64,000 bases of DNA from DATLMR01 sp035634255 (GCA_035634255.1 DASQDI010000152.1:55628-119627), one strand, 5' to 3'. Positions 1-8,566 are shown, counted from the stretch's first letter. Notes: a model not told the origin generated them from the sequence alone. A program made the numbers and translations.

Positions 1-182
1 CCGAGCGTGCGCCCTACGCGGCCCGCGCCGATGATCGATATTCGCATACGTTCGAATCCTTCCGTCCGAGTAAGAATGGAGACGGGGAGTCAAAAACGCA
101 ACCCGCGCGCCCGCCCCGGCTGCAAGCCTCCCACCGCCGCCCGTTCCTACTCTGCTCGGGAATTTCGGAGCAGAGGCCACTT

Positions 183-209
183 TCGACAAATACGGGGATG
201 TGATACACT
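183..209 (+). promoter_or_regulatory. candidate promoter of the M48 protease gene
   Basis: TCGACA at 183-188 resembles a -35 box and TACACT at 204-209, preceded by TG at 201-202, resembles an extended -10. The spacer is only 15 bases, so the extended -10 would have to compensate. A start near 216 would give a leader of about 60 bases. Nothing else is recognisable in bases 1-182. Confidence 0.3.
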
Positions 210-276
210 TCAACAGTCCGTTCCCGTGCGGACGCTCATAAGTACGCAAGTACGTCTTATCGACAGGAGTTACCCG

Positions 277-1404
277 ATGAAGACAAGTCCACTGAAGCGC
301 ATGGCGGTCGTGATGCTCGCAGCGGTGATCGGCTCCCCGACCATGCTGCTCGCGAACGATAAAAAAGAGTCTAAGGATAAGAAGCCGTCTGCGGAGACAG
401 CGTCCGCGACCTCCGCGGCCCCGAAATCGAAGCTCGAAGACCACGAGAACCCGCTCCTGATAGGCAAGCGGAACATCAACAAGAACCTCTTACCCACCTT
501 CTACTCTCTGGAGAAGGAGGTCGCGCTCGGCAGGCAGCTCGCCGCGGAAGTGGACCGCCAGGCCAGGTTCGTAGAAGACCCAATCGTCACCGAATACGTC
601 AACCGCGTCGGCCAGAACATAGTTCTTCATTCGGACGCCAAGGTCCCTTTCACCATCAAAGTACTCGACTCCGACGACGTGAATGCGTTCGCGCTCCCCG
701 GAGGATTTTTCTACGTCAACAAGGGCCTGATACTCGCCGCCGAGAACGAGGCGGAGATAGCGGGCGTGATGGCACACGAGATAGCGCACGTAGCCGGCAG
801 GCACGGCGTGGAGCAGGCGTCGAAGGCCCAGCTGGCCAATTACGCGATGATCCCCCTGATCTTCATGACTGGCGGCCTCGGGGCCATAGCCTACCAGGCC
901 GCGCAGATCGGCGTGCCGCTCGCCTTCCTCAAATTCAGCCGCGGCATGGAGAGCGAAGCCGATAAGCTGGGCGCCCAGTACGCATGGGCCGCCGGGTACG
1001 ACCCGAACAACCTTGTGACTTTCTTCGAGAAGCTTGAGAAGAAGGACAAGGACAAGCCGGGCACCCTGTCCAAGCTCTTCCGCTCGCACCCCCCGACGCC
1101 GGACCGCATAGAAAAAGTCCGGGGTCTGGTCGTCAAATTCCCCGACCGCGACGAGTACACGGTCAACACGTCGGAGTTCAACCGGGTGAAGGCGCGATTG
1201 CTGGCCATAACGAATTCCAAGACGCTCGATCCTTCGAACCGCGATACCGGCCCGAAGCGGCCGACGCTCAAGCGGCGCAAGGAGGGCGAGGACCCGAATA
1301 ACCCCTCGACCACCGAAGAGCAGCCGAAAGAACGGCCCACGCTCAAGCGGCGGGACAGCGACGGCAAGCCGTCCGACACGGGCAAACCTCCCGAGAACCG
1401 ATAA
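277..1404 (+). CDS. M48 family zinc metalloprotease, secreted
   Basis: A 375-residue periplasmic or exported metallopeptidase of the M48 (Oma1/BepA-like) group, expected to degrade misfolded envelope proteins. The zinc site is visible: HEIAH at residues 167-171 and the third ligand Glu in an ESEAD motif at about residue 225. The N-terminus (MKTSPLKRMAVVML...LLA) is a signal peptide, followed by a Lys/Ser/Ala-rich linker. The ATG at 277 has an ACAGGAG ribosome site seven bases upstream; the reading frame is open further upstream but without a signal-peptide-like start. The tail after the catalytic domain is basic and contains two copies of RPTLKRR (about residues 328 and 350), a low-complexity extension of unknown role. 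A strong terminator follows. Family assignment is secure; the substrate is not known. Confidence 0.93.
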   Translation: MKTSPLKRMAVVMLAAVIGSPTMLLANDKKESKDKKPSAETASATSAAPKSKLEDHENPLLIGKRNINKNLLPTFYSLEKEVALGRQLAAEVDRQARFVEDPIVTEYVNRVGQNIVLHSDAKVPFTIKVLDSDDVNAFALPGGFFYVNKGLILAAENEAEIAGVMAHEIAHVAGRHGVEQASKAQLANYAMIPLIFMTGGLGAIAYQAAQIGVPLAFLKFSRGMESEADKLGAQYAWAAGYDPNNLVTFFEKLEKKDKDKPGTLSKLFRSHPPTPDRIEKVRGLVVKFPDRDEYTVNTSEFNRVKARLLAITNSKTLDPSNRDTGPKRPTLKRRKEGEDPNNPSTTEEQPKERPTLKRRDSDGKPSDTGKPPENR

Positions 1405-1431
1405 CCATCATCTGATCGCTCTCTCTAAATG

Positions 1432-1476
1432 GAGGGTCGGCCGCGAGTCTGAAATCGCAGCCGACCCTCTTTTTTC
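1432..1476 (+). terminator. intrinsic terminator after the M48 protease gene
   Basis: GAGGGTCGG-type 10-bp stem (1432-1441 with 1460-1469) followed directly by six T residues at 1470-1475. The opposite strand lacks a T run, so it serves the plus-strand protease gene. Confidence 0.85.
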
Positions 1477-1485
1477 TCCCGGAAC

Positions 1486-1971
1486 TCACGGCCCCCGCCC
1501 CGCGGCCCCGACCTGCCTGAGCGCCTCGTAAAGCGCTATGCCGGCGGAGGTGGCGAGGTTGAGCGACCTGACGCGCGGGTTCGGCATGGGTATCGTGAGG
1601 CACCTTTCCCGGTTGGCCCAGAGCAGGTCTTCGGGCAGGCCGCGCGTCTCGCGGCCGAAGACGAGGCAGTCGCCCCGAGCGTACTGAAAGTCCGTGTAGG
1701 CCCGCTCGACTTTGGTCGTGAAATAGAGAAAGCGGCCGTGAGGCAGGGCGGCATAGAGGGCCTCGATGTTCAGGTGGTAAGAGATGTCCACCTCGCCCCA
1801 GTAATCGAGCCCCGCGCGCTTGACGGCCTTGTCGTCGGTCCGGAAGCCAAGGCGGCCGACCAGATGGAGTGGCGTGAAGGTGGCCGCGCACAGCCTCGCG
1901 ATGTTGCCCGTGTTCGGCGGGATCTCCGGCTCGATCAAGGCCACATGGATTCCGGACGCGCGCTCGATCAT
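1486..1971 (-). CDS. trmL: tRNA (cytidine/uridine-34 2'-O)-methyltransferase TrmL
   Basis: A SPOUT-class methyltransferase of about 161 residues, close to the usual 155-160 of TrmL, which methylates the ribose of the wobble base of tRNA-Leu isoacceptors using SAM. The three SPOUT motifs are readable: EPEIPPNTGNIARL near the N-terminus, DCLVFGRETRGLP in the middle, and IPMPNPRVRSLNLATSAGIA at the knotted C-terminus. I prefer the ATG at 1971, because an AAAGGG ribosome site lies nine bases upstream; a GTG at 1980 in the same frame directly abuts that site. It lies 33 bases downstream of the HNH gene and is probably co-transcribed with it. Confidence 0.93.
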   Translation of the reverse strand: MIERASGIHVALIEPEIPPNTGNIARLCAATFTPLHLVGRLGFRTDDKAVKRAGLDYWGEVDISYHLNIEALYAALPHGRFLYFTTKVERAYTDFQYARGDCLVFGRETRGLPEDLLWANRERCLTIPMPNPRVRSLNLATSAGIALYEALRQVGAAGRGP

Positions 1972-2004
1972 GTCAGTCACCCTTTCGCCCCCGCGCCGAG
2001 CGAC

Positions 2005-2328
2005 TCACCGCCTGTCCCGGCTGGCCCGCACCCTGATGGAGCGGTCGGGCTGTTTGCGTATCCACGCGAGATACTTCTTTATCTTCGGATCGCCCCTGAG
2101 GGCTTCGACCGAGCAGAGCTTCGTCGCGAGCTCGCGGTTGGTGAAGAAGCCGTGCAAAGTCTTATGGCAGGTCAGGCAGAGGTCGACGGTCTCCGTGCCT
2201 CCCTCGGACTTAGGTATCAGGTGATGCTTCGTTACGCGCATGACCCGCCGCCCGCAAAGCGCGCAGGCGTCGCCCGGCGCTTCGGGAAGGGGCCGCCCCA
2301 TAAATTCGCCCGAATGAATACCGCTCAT
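2005..2328 (-). CDS. small HNH-type zinc-binding protein
   Basis: A 107-residue protein with an HNH/ββα-metal fold: CALC near residue 22, TKHHLIPKSEGG with the catalytic-type histidine pair, then CLTCHKTLH. The two CxxC pairs should hold a structural zinc. HNH proteins of this size are common stand-alone nucleases or nuclease-like proteins; the biological substrate cannot be told from sequence. The ATG at 2328 has a GAGGG site nine bases upstream. It sits just ahead of trmL in the same direction, which may hint at an RNA-related role, but that is only context. Confidence 0.8.
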   Translation of the reverse strand: MSGIHSGEFMGRPLPEAPGDACALCGRRVMRVTKHHLIPKSEGGTETVDLCLTCHKTLHGFFTNRELATKLCSVEALRGDPKIKKYLAWIRKQPDRSIRVRASRDRR

Positions 2329-2495
2329 AAATTACCGCCCTCGCTCCGGCGTCGATCCTCCCGTCAATTATAAAGGTAACAAGCGTGGCCGGCAGTGGAA
2401 ACACGAGGCGGCACCTGATACGAAGCGCGAGGGATGATGTCGGACGCGGGTATCGTCGATAACGGCGGGCGCGCGGGCGGCGCGGACCCCTAGAT

Positions 2496-2523
2496 AAAAA
2501 GGGCGGACCGGGGTGTCCGCCCT
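2496..2523 (-). terminator. intrinsic terminator after the OmpA-like gene
   Basis: GGGCGGA (2501-2507) pairs with TCCGCCC (2516-2522). Read on the minus strand the stem is followed by TTTTT (2500-2496), placing it about 80 bases after the stop of the OmpA-like lipoprotein gene. The remaining sequence between 2329 and 2602 shows nothing else. Confidence 0.8.
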
Positions 2524-2602
2524 CATATCGGAGGCTGATGTTAAAGTTACCCGATGAGCGCGCGCCGGGCACGTCCGGCGCAGACGATCATGGAGAGGGC
2601 TG

Positions 2603-3325
2603 TTAGTTCTGCGACGTAGAAGATGTCGATTGCGCGGCCGCCCCATCGCCGATCCCTCGGGTCAGGAGGCGTACCTCGACGCGGCGGTTCTGGGCGCGCC
2701 CTTCGCGCGTGTTATTCTCGGCGACCGGGCGGACCTCGCCGAATCCGAGTATGTGCATCCTGAAGAGCGGGATGCTGTGCTGCTCTGCCAGGTACCTGCG
2801 CACGGCGTCCGCGCGCTTCTGCGTAAGCTGATTGTTATAGAAATCGGTACCCGTCGAATCCGCGAACCCCTGTATCTCCAGTATAAAGTTGCCGCGGTCC
2901 TTTATCTGCGAGGCTATCTGATCGAGCGCCTGTTGAGCTTCGGGAGTCAACTGATAGCTGTCGAATTTGAAATTGACTGACGCCGTGTTCTGAAGCGAGT
3001 ACTTGTCGATGTTGGCTCTCAAATCGCCGAGCGACTGCTCGGTGGTAACCGCGCGGGTGTTGGCCTCGTCGGCGCGCGCGAGCGCGTTGTCGGCCTGCGA
3101 CTGCGCACGCTCGGTCCGGCCACGCACCTCGTTGACGTTTTCGCCCAGCCGGGATATGTCCTGGCTGTTGCGGCGCGAAGTCTCTTCCAGCTCACCCGCC
3201 CTCTGCTCCAGAGGCGTGACGCGCTCGTTTATGCGATTGCGCGCATACTTCTTGGTGGCGCACGCAGATGAAGAAACCACTACAAAGGCACACAGAGCTA
3301 AAACAACTGCTATCCTACTTTTCAT
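2603..3325 (-). CDS. OmpA-family outer-membrane lipoprotein (Pal-like)
   Basis: A 240-residue envelope protein that should tether the outer membrane to peptidoglycan. The N-terminus is a lipoprotein signal ending in SSSAC (acylated Cys at about residue 22). Residues 35-115 are a charged helical or coiled-coil stalk rich in Glu, Arg and Gln. Residues 120-225 form the OmpA domain: the VNFKFDSYQLTPEA strand-helix, the FADSTGTDFYNNQLTQKRA peptidoglycan-binding motif (Asp and Arg that bind diaminopimelate) and the final NRRVEV. The last 20 residues are Ser/Gln-rich. A terminator follows the gene and another terminator-like hairpin lies 46 bases before its start codon (see the leader entry), so expression may be attenuated. 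Confidence 0.92.
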   Translation of the reverse strand: MKSRIAVVLALCAFVVVSSSACATKKYARNRINERVTPLEQRAGELEETSRRNSQDISRLGENVNEVRGRTERAQSQADNALARADEANTRAVTTEQSLGDLRANIDKYSLQNTASVNFKFDSYQLTPEAQQALDQIASQIKDRGNFILEIQGFADSTGTDFYNNQLTQKRADAVRRYLAEQHSIPLFRMHILGFGEVRPVAENNTREGRAQNRRVEVRLLTRGIGDGAAAQSTSSTSQN

Positions 3326-3370
3326 AATCCCTTATCTCCCACTCTTCGTTAGTTGCAGACGTTACGAGCC

Positions 3371-3408
3371 TAAATAAAAGGCGATGCGGTAACATCCCGC
3401 ATCGCCTA
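3371..3408 (-). terminator. terminator-like hairpin inside the OmpA-like gene leader
   Basis: GGCGATGCGG (3380-3389) pairs with CCGCATCGCC (3397-3406) with a seven-base loop, and the minus-strand product continues with UUUUAUUUA. It lies only 46 bases upstream of the OmpA-like start codon, so if the gene is transcribed from further upstream this hairpin is an attenuator rather than an end-of-operon terminator. Confidence 0.6.
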
Positions 3409-3549
3409 TTGTGGTTACCGTCCTCACCACAGTAACCGCATAAGAGACCCGGAAAGTAATTCCCGTATCTCTGCCCCACCAAGTCTTGTGCAAGCTCCGT
3501 GCCTCTCGCCCTTACATTCGTAACCCTTTGCAATATAAGAAACCGCGAT
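3409..3549 (-). promoter_or_regulatory. structured leader candidate ahead of the OmpA-like gene
   Basis: This minus-strand stretch lies between two terminators and contains no gene. It can form GGUUAC/GUAACC (3437-3432 with 3418-3413) and an overlapping UGUGGU/ACCACA hairpin. The segment 3420-3414 can instead pair over seven bases with 3393-3387, which includes the loop and top three pairs of the downstream terminator hairpin. That is the arrangement of an attenuator or riboswitch, but no known riboswitch consensus was recognised and no ligand is proposed. Confidence 0.35.
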
Positions 3550-3574
3550 TAAAAAGGGCCGGTTTCCCGGCCCC
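3550..3574 (-). terminator. intrinsic terminator of the ECF sigma operon
   Basis: GGGCCGG (3556-3562), a four-base loop, and CCGGCCC (3567-3573); the minus-strand read-through is TTTTTAAT. It lies about 50 bases after the stop of the small gene at 3623. Confidence 0.8.
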
Positions 3575-3622
3575 GGCTGACTGTAAAGATTACAAATGGC
3601 TATGTAAGAATTTCCTGTAGGG

Positions 3623-4129
3623 TCACAGGGGGCGGGTATCGGGGTCGCCCTGTTGTTGAGTCTCCTTCGCCTCTTCCTTCGGCCCCTCCTGTCCCGCGCA
3701 GCCCTGCCCGTGCCGGGCCCTGTGCCGCCTCTGCCTCGTCCACTCGTCGATGCTTTCGCGTATGAACTCGCCGAGGTCTTCGATCTCGCGCGCGGACTTC
3801 TGCCAGAAGTCCTTGAAAGGTTGCGGGCCGATGTTGAAGTTGTAGGCTTTGCCCCACCCCCTGTCCGGCTCGACCTCGTCCTCGTAGTAGGCCGCCAGCT
3901 GGCGGCAGGCCATCGCCGCGACCGTGAGCGAGCTGCCCGCGGCCAGGGGCGAAAAGACCGCGCCCACGTCCGGGTCAATCTCGCGCAGCCGGCCGAGCAC
4001 GCGGTTGTACTGCTCCACGCAGAAGGAAGCGGCGTCCTGCCCGCCCCCGGTCCATTCCGACTGCAAGGCCATGCGCGACGTGCGGCGCAGGACGTTGATC
4101 AGCTTGGTAATCTCTTTCTCTCTTTCCAC
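3623..4129 (-). CDS. hypothetical protein co-translated with an ECF sigma factor
   Basis: A 168-residue soluble protein I do not recognise. It is mostly helical with conserved-looking Trp and Phe positions (SEWTGG, FNIGPQPFKDFWQK, SIDEWTRQ), and its last 35 residues are a low-complexity Arg/Gln/Glu tail. It has no membrane segment, so it is not a typical transmembrane anti-sigma factor. The GTG start at 4129 is supported by GGAGGTGA six bases upstream, and the start lies inside the sigma factor gene (31-base overlap), indicating translational coupling. Context makes a regulator of, or effector for, the sigma factor plausible, but nothing in the sequence proves it. Confidence 0.75.
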   Translation of the reverse strand: MEREKEITKLINVLRRTSRMALQSEWTGGGQDAASFCVEQYNRVLGRLREIDPDVGAVFSPLAAGSSLTVAAMACRQLAAYYEDEVEPDRGWGKAYNFNIGPQPFKDFWQKSAREIEDLGEFIRESIDEWTRQRRHRARHGQGCAGQEGPKEEAKETQQQGDPDTRPL

Positions 4130-4698
4130 CTTTCACCTCCGGTTCTTAAAAGCTCCACCTGCTCGCGCAGGAGCTTCCTGCCTCGATGCAGCCGCCACTT
4201 CACGGTCGAGAGGGGGAGGCCGAGGAACGCGCTGACCCGTTTGAGCGGCATCTCGTCGAGGTAGCGCAAACGCAGCACGAGCGCGTAATCGGCCGGCACA
4301 TTCTCAAGCGCGCGGTTAAGCTCCGCATCGTCGCCGCTCTCGTCAAGCATCGGGAGCGCGAGCGCCTTTACCTGATCGAGCAGCAGCTCATCGAACTCGA
4401 CGCGGCCCGAGCGGTGGGCCCGCTCGCGCATGCCGAAGCGCTGCGCGCGGTGCCGCGTGATCACCGAGAGCCAGGCCGCGAACTTCGCGGGGTCTTCAAT
4501 CGAGGGCAGGGCTTTGAAGGCGAGCAGGAGCGCGTCCTGCGCCACGTCTTCGGCGTCCTCGCGCTCGACTACCGACCGAGCCACGCGCACCACGGCCGCG
4601 CGGTAGCGCGACGCCAGCTCCCCGAAAGCGTCCAGGTCGCCGAGTATGGCCCGCACGACCAGAATCTCGTCGGGCGTTCCTTCGCCTTCATCTGCCAT
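4099..4698 (-). CDS. ECF-type RNA polymerase sigma factor
   Basis: A 199-residue group 4 sigma factor. Region 2 (residues about 17-85) includes the -10 recognition segment EDAEDVAQDALLLAFKAL and PAKFAAWLSVITRHRAQ. Region 4 (about 130-185) has ENVPADYALVLRLRYLDEMPLKRVSAFLGLPLSTVKWRLHRGRKLL, split here by its helix-turn-helix. There is no region 1 or 3, as expected for ECF factors. It overlaps the downstream small gene. No membrane anti-sigma factor gene lies next to it, so its control is not obvious. A GC-rich hairpin at 4711-4735 sits in its untranslated leader. Confidence 0.92.
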   Translation of the reverse strand: MADEGEGTPDEILVVRAILGDLDAFGELASRYRAAVVRVARSVVEREDAEDVAQDALLLAFKALPSIEDPAKFAAWLSVITRHRAQRFGMRERAHRSGRVEFDELLLDQVKALALPMLDESGDDAELNRALENVPADYALVLRLRYLDEMPLKRVSAFLGLPLSTVKWRLHRGRKLLREQVELLRTGGERWKERKRLPS

Positions 4699-4851
4699 TT
4701 CCGTTCCCAGGCCGCCGGCGCCTTCCGGCGGAGGCCCACACTAATAACAGAGACAGCGGGAGGGGAAAAGGATAGTTCGCGGAAGAAGCGGCGGGAGGCG
4801 GGCGAGGCGCGTCATCTCCGAAACGTCACGCGCCCGCTCGTCTCTCGTTAG

Positions 4852-7299
4852 CTACCTCTGCTGGCGCAGGTCGCGGGTGTAGAGCATCTGGTACGCGCGA
4901 TAATTGCTCATCACCTTGGCGAGGTAGTCTTTCGTTTCGGGTATGGCTATCTCGGCCACCAGCGGCTCAACGTCGCTCGAGCGCGAGCGGAATACCCAGC
5001 GCTCGACGTTCTGCTCGCCCGTGTTGTAAGAGGCCGCCACCGCGTACGGGTTATTCGGGAAGAGCTTGAGCAGGTCCGCGACGTAGCGCACGGCGAGGCG
5101 GACGGCCACCTCGGGGTCGTACACGTCGTCGAGCTTGAAGTTCCTCAGGCCCTCCTCCTCGGCGACTTTGATCGCGGTCTCGTTGATGAATTGCAGGAGC
5201 CCGCGCGCCGCCGCCGGGCTCTTGACGGAAGGGTTGAAGCGGCTCTCCTGCCGCGCGAGCGCGAGCACGAGCCGCGGGTCGACATCGTGCCTCTCCGCGT
5301 GGCGGTTGAGCGCGTCGCGGTAGGGGGCCGGGTACATAAGCTCCGCAAGGTCGCGGGGCATCAGGTCTATCCGGTAATCTTTCGGGATCGACGTGAAGAT
5401 CGGCTCGGCGAAAGCGATGGCGTACTGCGCCTGATCCCCGCGATTGCTGTAGACGGCGAGCGAGTACGCCACGTCCCCCCTCTGTGGGGGGGCGTAAGCC
5501 ACCTGCACATTCGCTTCAAGCTGGCCCGTGTCGCTCGGCTCGCCCTGAGAGTTCGCGCCGGTCAACCCTCCGAGCCGAAGCGGGGTGACCCCTTCGTCGT
5601 AAAGCCCGAGGAAGATCAGCTCGGAAGCTATCGCGCGGTTCGACGAGTCGGAGACGGGCGGCTGGCCTTCGCCGATCACGCCCCGCGCCACCGGGATCAG
5701 CCTGTAACGGGCGGCTATGTTGTACGAGGGGAGCTGGCTGTAACTGGCTCGGAGGATCTGAAGCAGGTCGCGCTGAGCCTCCGCGCTATCCGTGAGGCGC
5801 AAAGCCTGAGAGGCCGCGCCCTTCGCCTCGCCGTACCTGCCCCCCGCGAGCGCCGCGCGCGCCTGCTCGCGGTAGGAGCGCGCAAGAGGCTCCACGACCC
5901 TGCGGCCCTGCTCCGTCTTCCCCATAGCCTTCAACCGGATGGTCGCCCTGTGGCCGAAATAATTCTCCCGGTCTTCGGGTATCGCGAGGTAGAGCCTTGC
6001 GGCCTCAGACAATCGCCCCATCCGCTCAAGCGTGTAGATGCGAAGGAAGGCCGCCTCGCCCCTGATGGGCGAGCTTACGAGCTTCGGCGTCACCGGCTGC
6101 GCCTGAAGCCGCGTGAAGAGCGCGAGCGCCGCTTCATAACTGCCGCGCGTCAGTTCGATCTTCGCCTGGTTGAAGAGGCCGACCGAGGCGAGGGGCTCGC
6201 CCGCGTACTCTTCCATTATGCGGCGCGACCACTCCAACGCTTCCGCATCCCTGCCCGCGTAGCGGTAGCTGTCCACGACGTTGCGGTAGGCCGAATCGAC
6301 CAGATCGCTCTGCGGGTACTCGTCGATGAACTGGCTGTAGCGGCGCGCGGCTTCCGGGTAGCGCCGCGCCTTCTGAAGCGCCGTGCCGACCCAGTAGAAC
6401 CCCTGCTCGCCCTCCTTCTTCGAGGGGAATTCCGCGTGGGCCCTCTCGAACCACTTGATCGCCTCGTCGTAGTTGTCCTCGCGGTAGTAGGTGAAGCCCG
6501 TTTGGTACAACGCCTCCGCGCGGTTGGCGCTGCCGGGGAAGCGATCAACTATAGACATAAGGTGCGCGCGGGCTTCCGGCCAGTGGCGGTTGAATAGGTA
6601 GATCCGCGCGCGACGCATGGACTCGAACTCATCGGGCGTCACCCGCGCCGCGCGGTCGAGCGCGTCGAGCCCCCCGGCCGCCGCCAAAGCGTAGTCGTCG
6701 CGCGAGCCCGAAATCAGCCTGTTGAAAGTCGAGCGCGCCGCCGCCGCGTCGCCCGTCTTCGCGTAAGCGTTCCCGAGCAGGGCCATCGCGTTGCGGCCGC
6801 GCACGCCGGACGCGGACGCCGAGCCCCGCAGGAGGCCAATGCTCGCCGAGTAGTTCCCGCTTTCGATGAGGCTCTCGATCAAACGGTCGCGCGACGCGCG
6901 CGCGGGGATGCTCGACGGATACGCGGACGAGAGGCGGGTGATGTGCTGCCGCTCGAGGGCCAGGTCGCCCGCCGCCCGCGCGAGCATGGACAGACGCCAG
7001 AGCGCGTAAGGGGCGAGCACGGAATTCCGGTTGAGCACCGCCTGATAGAGCGACATGGCTTCCGCCCCCGCGCCCCGGCGCTCCGTCAGACGCCCGAGCA
7101 GGTAGTCGTAATTATTCGACGCGAAGACGGCCCCCGAGCGGGCGCGGACGTCCCGCACGAGCGACTCGGCGCGGTCGAAATCACGCGCGTCCATCGCGGA
7201 GCGGATCTCGTCCGCCTTACTCTGCAAGCCCTGCGCGTGGGCCTCGCCCGCAAGTGTGGCGAGCATGATCAGGAGAGCGACGACTGTAGATCGGAACAT
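4852..7299 (-). CDS. soluble lytic murein transglycosylase (Slt70-like)
   Basis: An 815-residue periplasmic enzyme that cleaves the MurNAc-GlcNAc bond with formation of 1,6-anhydroMurNAc. I start it at the ATG at 7299, preceded by AAGGGG, which gives a clean signal peptide ending AHA; the frame extends 20 codons upstream without one. Residues 30-600 are a long array of TPR-like helical pairs, several of them recognisable (FYWVGTALQKARRYPEAARR, YRNVVDSYRYAGRDAEALEW). The SLT domain is C-terminal: the catalytic Glu is in ARQESRFNP at about residue 685, followed by AARGLLQFINETA and AVAASYNTGEQNVERW. The long TPR part matches the doughnut-shaped U/L domains of the family. Confidence 0.93.
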   Translation of the reverse strand: MFRSTVVALLIMLATLAGEAHAQGLQSKADEIRSAMDARDFDRAESLVRDVRARSGAVFASNNYDYLLGRLTERRGAGAEAMSLYQAVLNRNSVLAPYALWRLSMLARAAGDLALERQHITRLSSAYPSSIPARASRDRLIESLIESGNYSASIGLLRGSASASGVRGRNAMALLGNAYAKTGDAAAARSTFNRLISGSRDDYALAAAGGLDALDRAARVTPDEFESMRRARIYLFNRHWPEARAHLMSIVDRFPGSANRAEALYQTGFTYYREDNYDEAIKWFERAHAEFPSKKEGEQGFYWVGTALQKARRYPEAARRYSQFIDEYPQSDLVDSAYRNVVDSYRYAGRDAEALEWSRRIMEEYAGEPLASVGLFNQAKIELTRGSYEAALALFTRLQAQPVTPKLVSSPIRGEAAFLRIYTLERMGRLSEAARLYLAIPEDRENYFGHRATIRLKAMGKTEQGRRVVEPLARSYREQARAALAGGRYGEAKGAASQALRLTDSAEAQRDLLQILRASYSQLPSYNIAARYRLIPVARGVIGEGQPPVSDSSNRAIASELIFLGLYDEGVTPLRLGGLTGANSQGEPSDTGQLEANVQVAYAPPQRGDVAYSLAVYSNRGDQAQYAIAFAEPIFTSIPKDYRIDLMPRDLAELMYPAPYRDALNRHAERHDVDPRLVLALARQESRFNPSVKSPAAARGLLQFINETAIKVAEEEGLRNFKLDDVYDPEVAVRLAVRYVADLLKLFPNNPYAVAASYNTGEQNVERWVFRSRSSDVEPLVAEIAIPETKDYLAKVMSNYRAYQMLYTRDLRQQR

Positions 7300-7399
7300 T
7301 ACAACCCCTTGGACAGAAATGGCGGGATAATTATCACACGCGCGGATTGAAGGCCGCAAGATGGGGGCAATTCATAAGAGTCTGCGAGGCCGCCCCGGC

Positions 7400-8566
7400 T
7401 CAGCCGAAGAAGTACGCTTCGAGCGTCTCGGCGTAGAGCACGGAGCCGAGCACGAGCTCGTCGATTATGACGAACTCGTTCGGCACGTGGGCCAGCTTGT
7501 CGTCGCCCGGGTAGTGCACCACGGAGGTGATGCCGGCGAAATAGAGGTTCTTCGCGACGGTGTTGCCGCCGAACGTCTCGTAATTCATCGGGAGATTCAG
7601 CCGCCGCGCCGCCCGGTCGAAGCTGCGGATGATGACCGAGTTCTTGTCCGAGAGGTGGGGCTCCGTCTCGTGGAGTACGTTTAGGCGAAACTCGGCTTCG
7701 GGAGAGCGGCCGCGCACGGAGGCAATCTTCTCTTCCACCCGCGAGAGCAGCAGGTCTTTATTGATCCCGGTCGGCAGCCTGAAATCAATGGTCGCGCGCG
7801 CGACCGCCGGGACCGTGTTGGCGGAAGACCCGCCCTGTATGGTGCCGACGTTCATCGTCCAGCCGTCGAAGGCCGCGTCGTACTCCGCCCCGAGGTCTAA
7901 AGACTTAAGCTCCGCCAGCAGCTCCGCGAGCGGGATGATCGCGTTGCGCCCCAGCTCGGGCGTCGAGCCGTGCGCCTGGACCCCCAGGCTCGTGATCTCA
8001 AGCCAGACGATCCCCTTTTCGCCGTAGATCGACAGGTCCATGCGCCCGCCGTCGGGGATTATGGCCACGTCGAACTTCAGCCCGCACTCCTCCACGAGGT
8101 AGATTATCCCGAGCTCCGAGCCCATCTCCTCGTCGGCCGCCGCTATCAGGTAGATCGTGCCGTCGAAATCCGGGTGCTCCGCGACGAAGGCCTTGCACGC
8201 GGAGTAGGCGCAGGCGAACGAGCCCTTGTCGTCGAGCGTCCCCCGCCCGTAGATGCGCCCGTCGATTATGGTCGGCTCGAACGGCGGCGTGCCCCACTGC
8301 TCAAGCTCGCCCGGAGGCACCACGTCCATGTGCGAAACGAACCCTATCGACTTCGGGCCCTTCCCTATCCGCCCGACGACGTTCGTGCGCCCCGGCTCCT
8401 TTTCGTAATAGGAGACATCCATGCCGAGCTTCCGCATGCACGCGGTCACGATCTCCTTGCAGAGGTGCTCGTTGCCGGGCGGATTCACGGTGTTATGGCG
8501 CACCAGCTCCGACACTATCTGGACGATCTCGTCGCGGTCGACGTGCTTCAAGAATTTCGATTCCAT
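7400..8566 (-). CDS. M20 family metallopeptidase (ArgE/DapE/CPG2 clan)
   Basis: A 388-residue dizinc amidohydrolase. Metal ligands and catalytic residues are visible: SHMDVVP (His ligand and Asp), GTLDDKG (bridging Asp), AADEEMGS (general base Glu and ligand), and a C-terminal metal-binding His in VVHYPGDDKLAHVPNE. The internal dimerisation (lid) domain runs from roughly residue 185 to 300. The start at 8566 has GGAGG six bases upstream. Substrate specificity (acetylornithine, succinyl-diaminopimelate or a dipeptide) cannot be fixed from sequence, so no symbol is given. It is divergent from mglB. Confidence 0.9.
   Translation of the reverse strand: MESKFLKHVDRDEIVQIVSELVRHNTVNPPGNEHLCKEIVTACMRKLGMDVSYYEKEPGRTNVVGRIGKGPKSIGFVSHMDVVPPGELEQWGTPPFEPTIIDGRIYGRGTLDDKGSFACAYSACKAFVAEHPDFDGTIYLIAAADEEMGSELGIIYLVEECGLKFDVAIIPDGGRMDLSIYGEKGIVWLEITSLGVQAHGSTPELGRNAIIPLAELLAELKSLDLGAEYDAAFDGWTMNVGTIQGGSSANTVPAVARATIDFRLPTGINKDLLLSRVEEKIASVRGRSPEAEFRLNVLHETEPHLSDKNSVIIRSFDRAARRLNLPMNYETFGGNTVAKNLYFAGITSVVHYPGDDKLAHVPNEFVIIDELVLGSVLYAETLEAYFFG

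Noticed and set aside
3409..3549. c-di-GMP, cobalamin, TPP, SAM, glycine, fluoride or ydaO riboswitch
   Set aside because: None of the conserved core sequences of these classes could be aligned to this leader; it is left as an unknown candidate.
5191..6597. Long open frame antisense to the lytic transglycosylase gene
   Set aside because: Mirror of the high third-position GC of the real gene; Arg/Val/Ala-rich with no domain.
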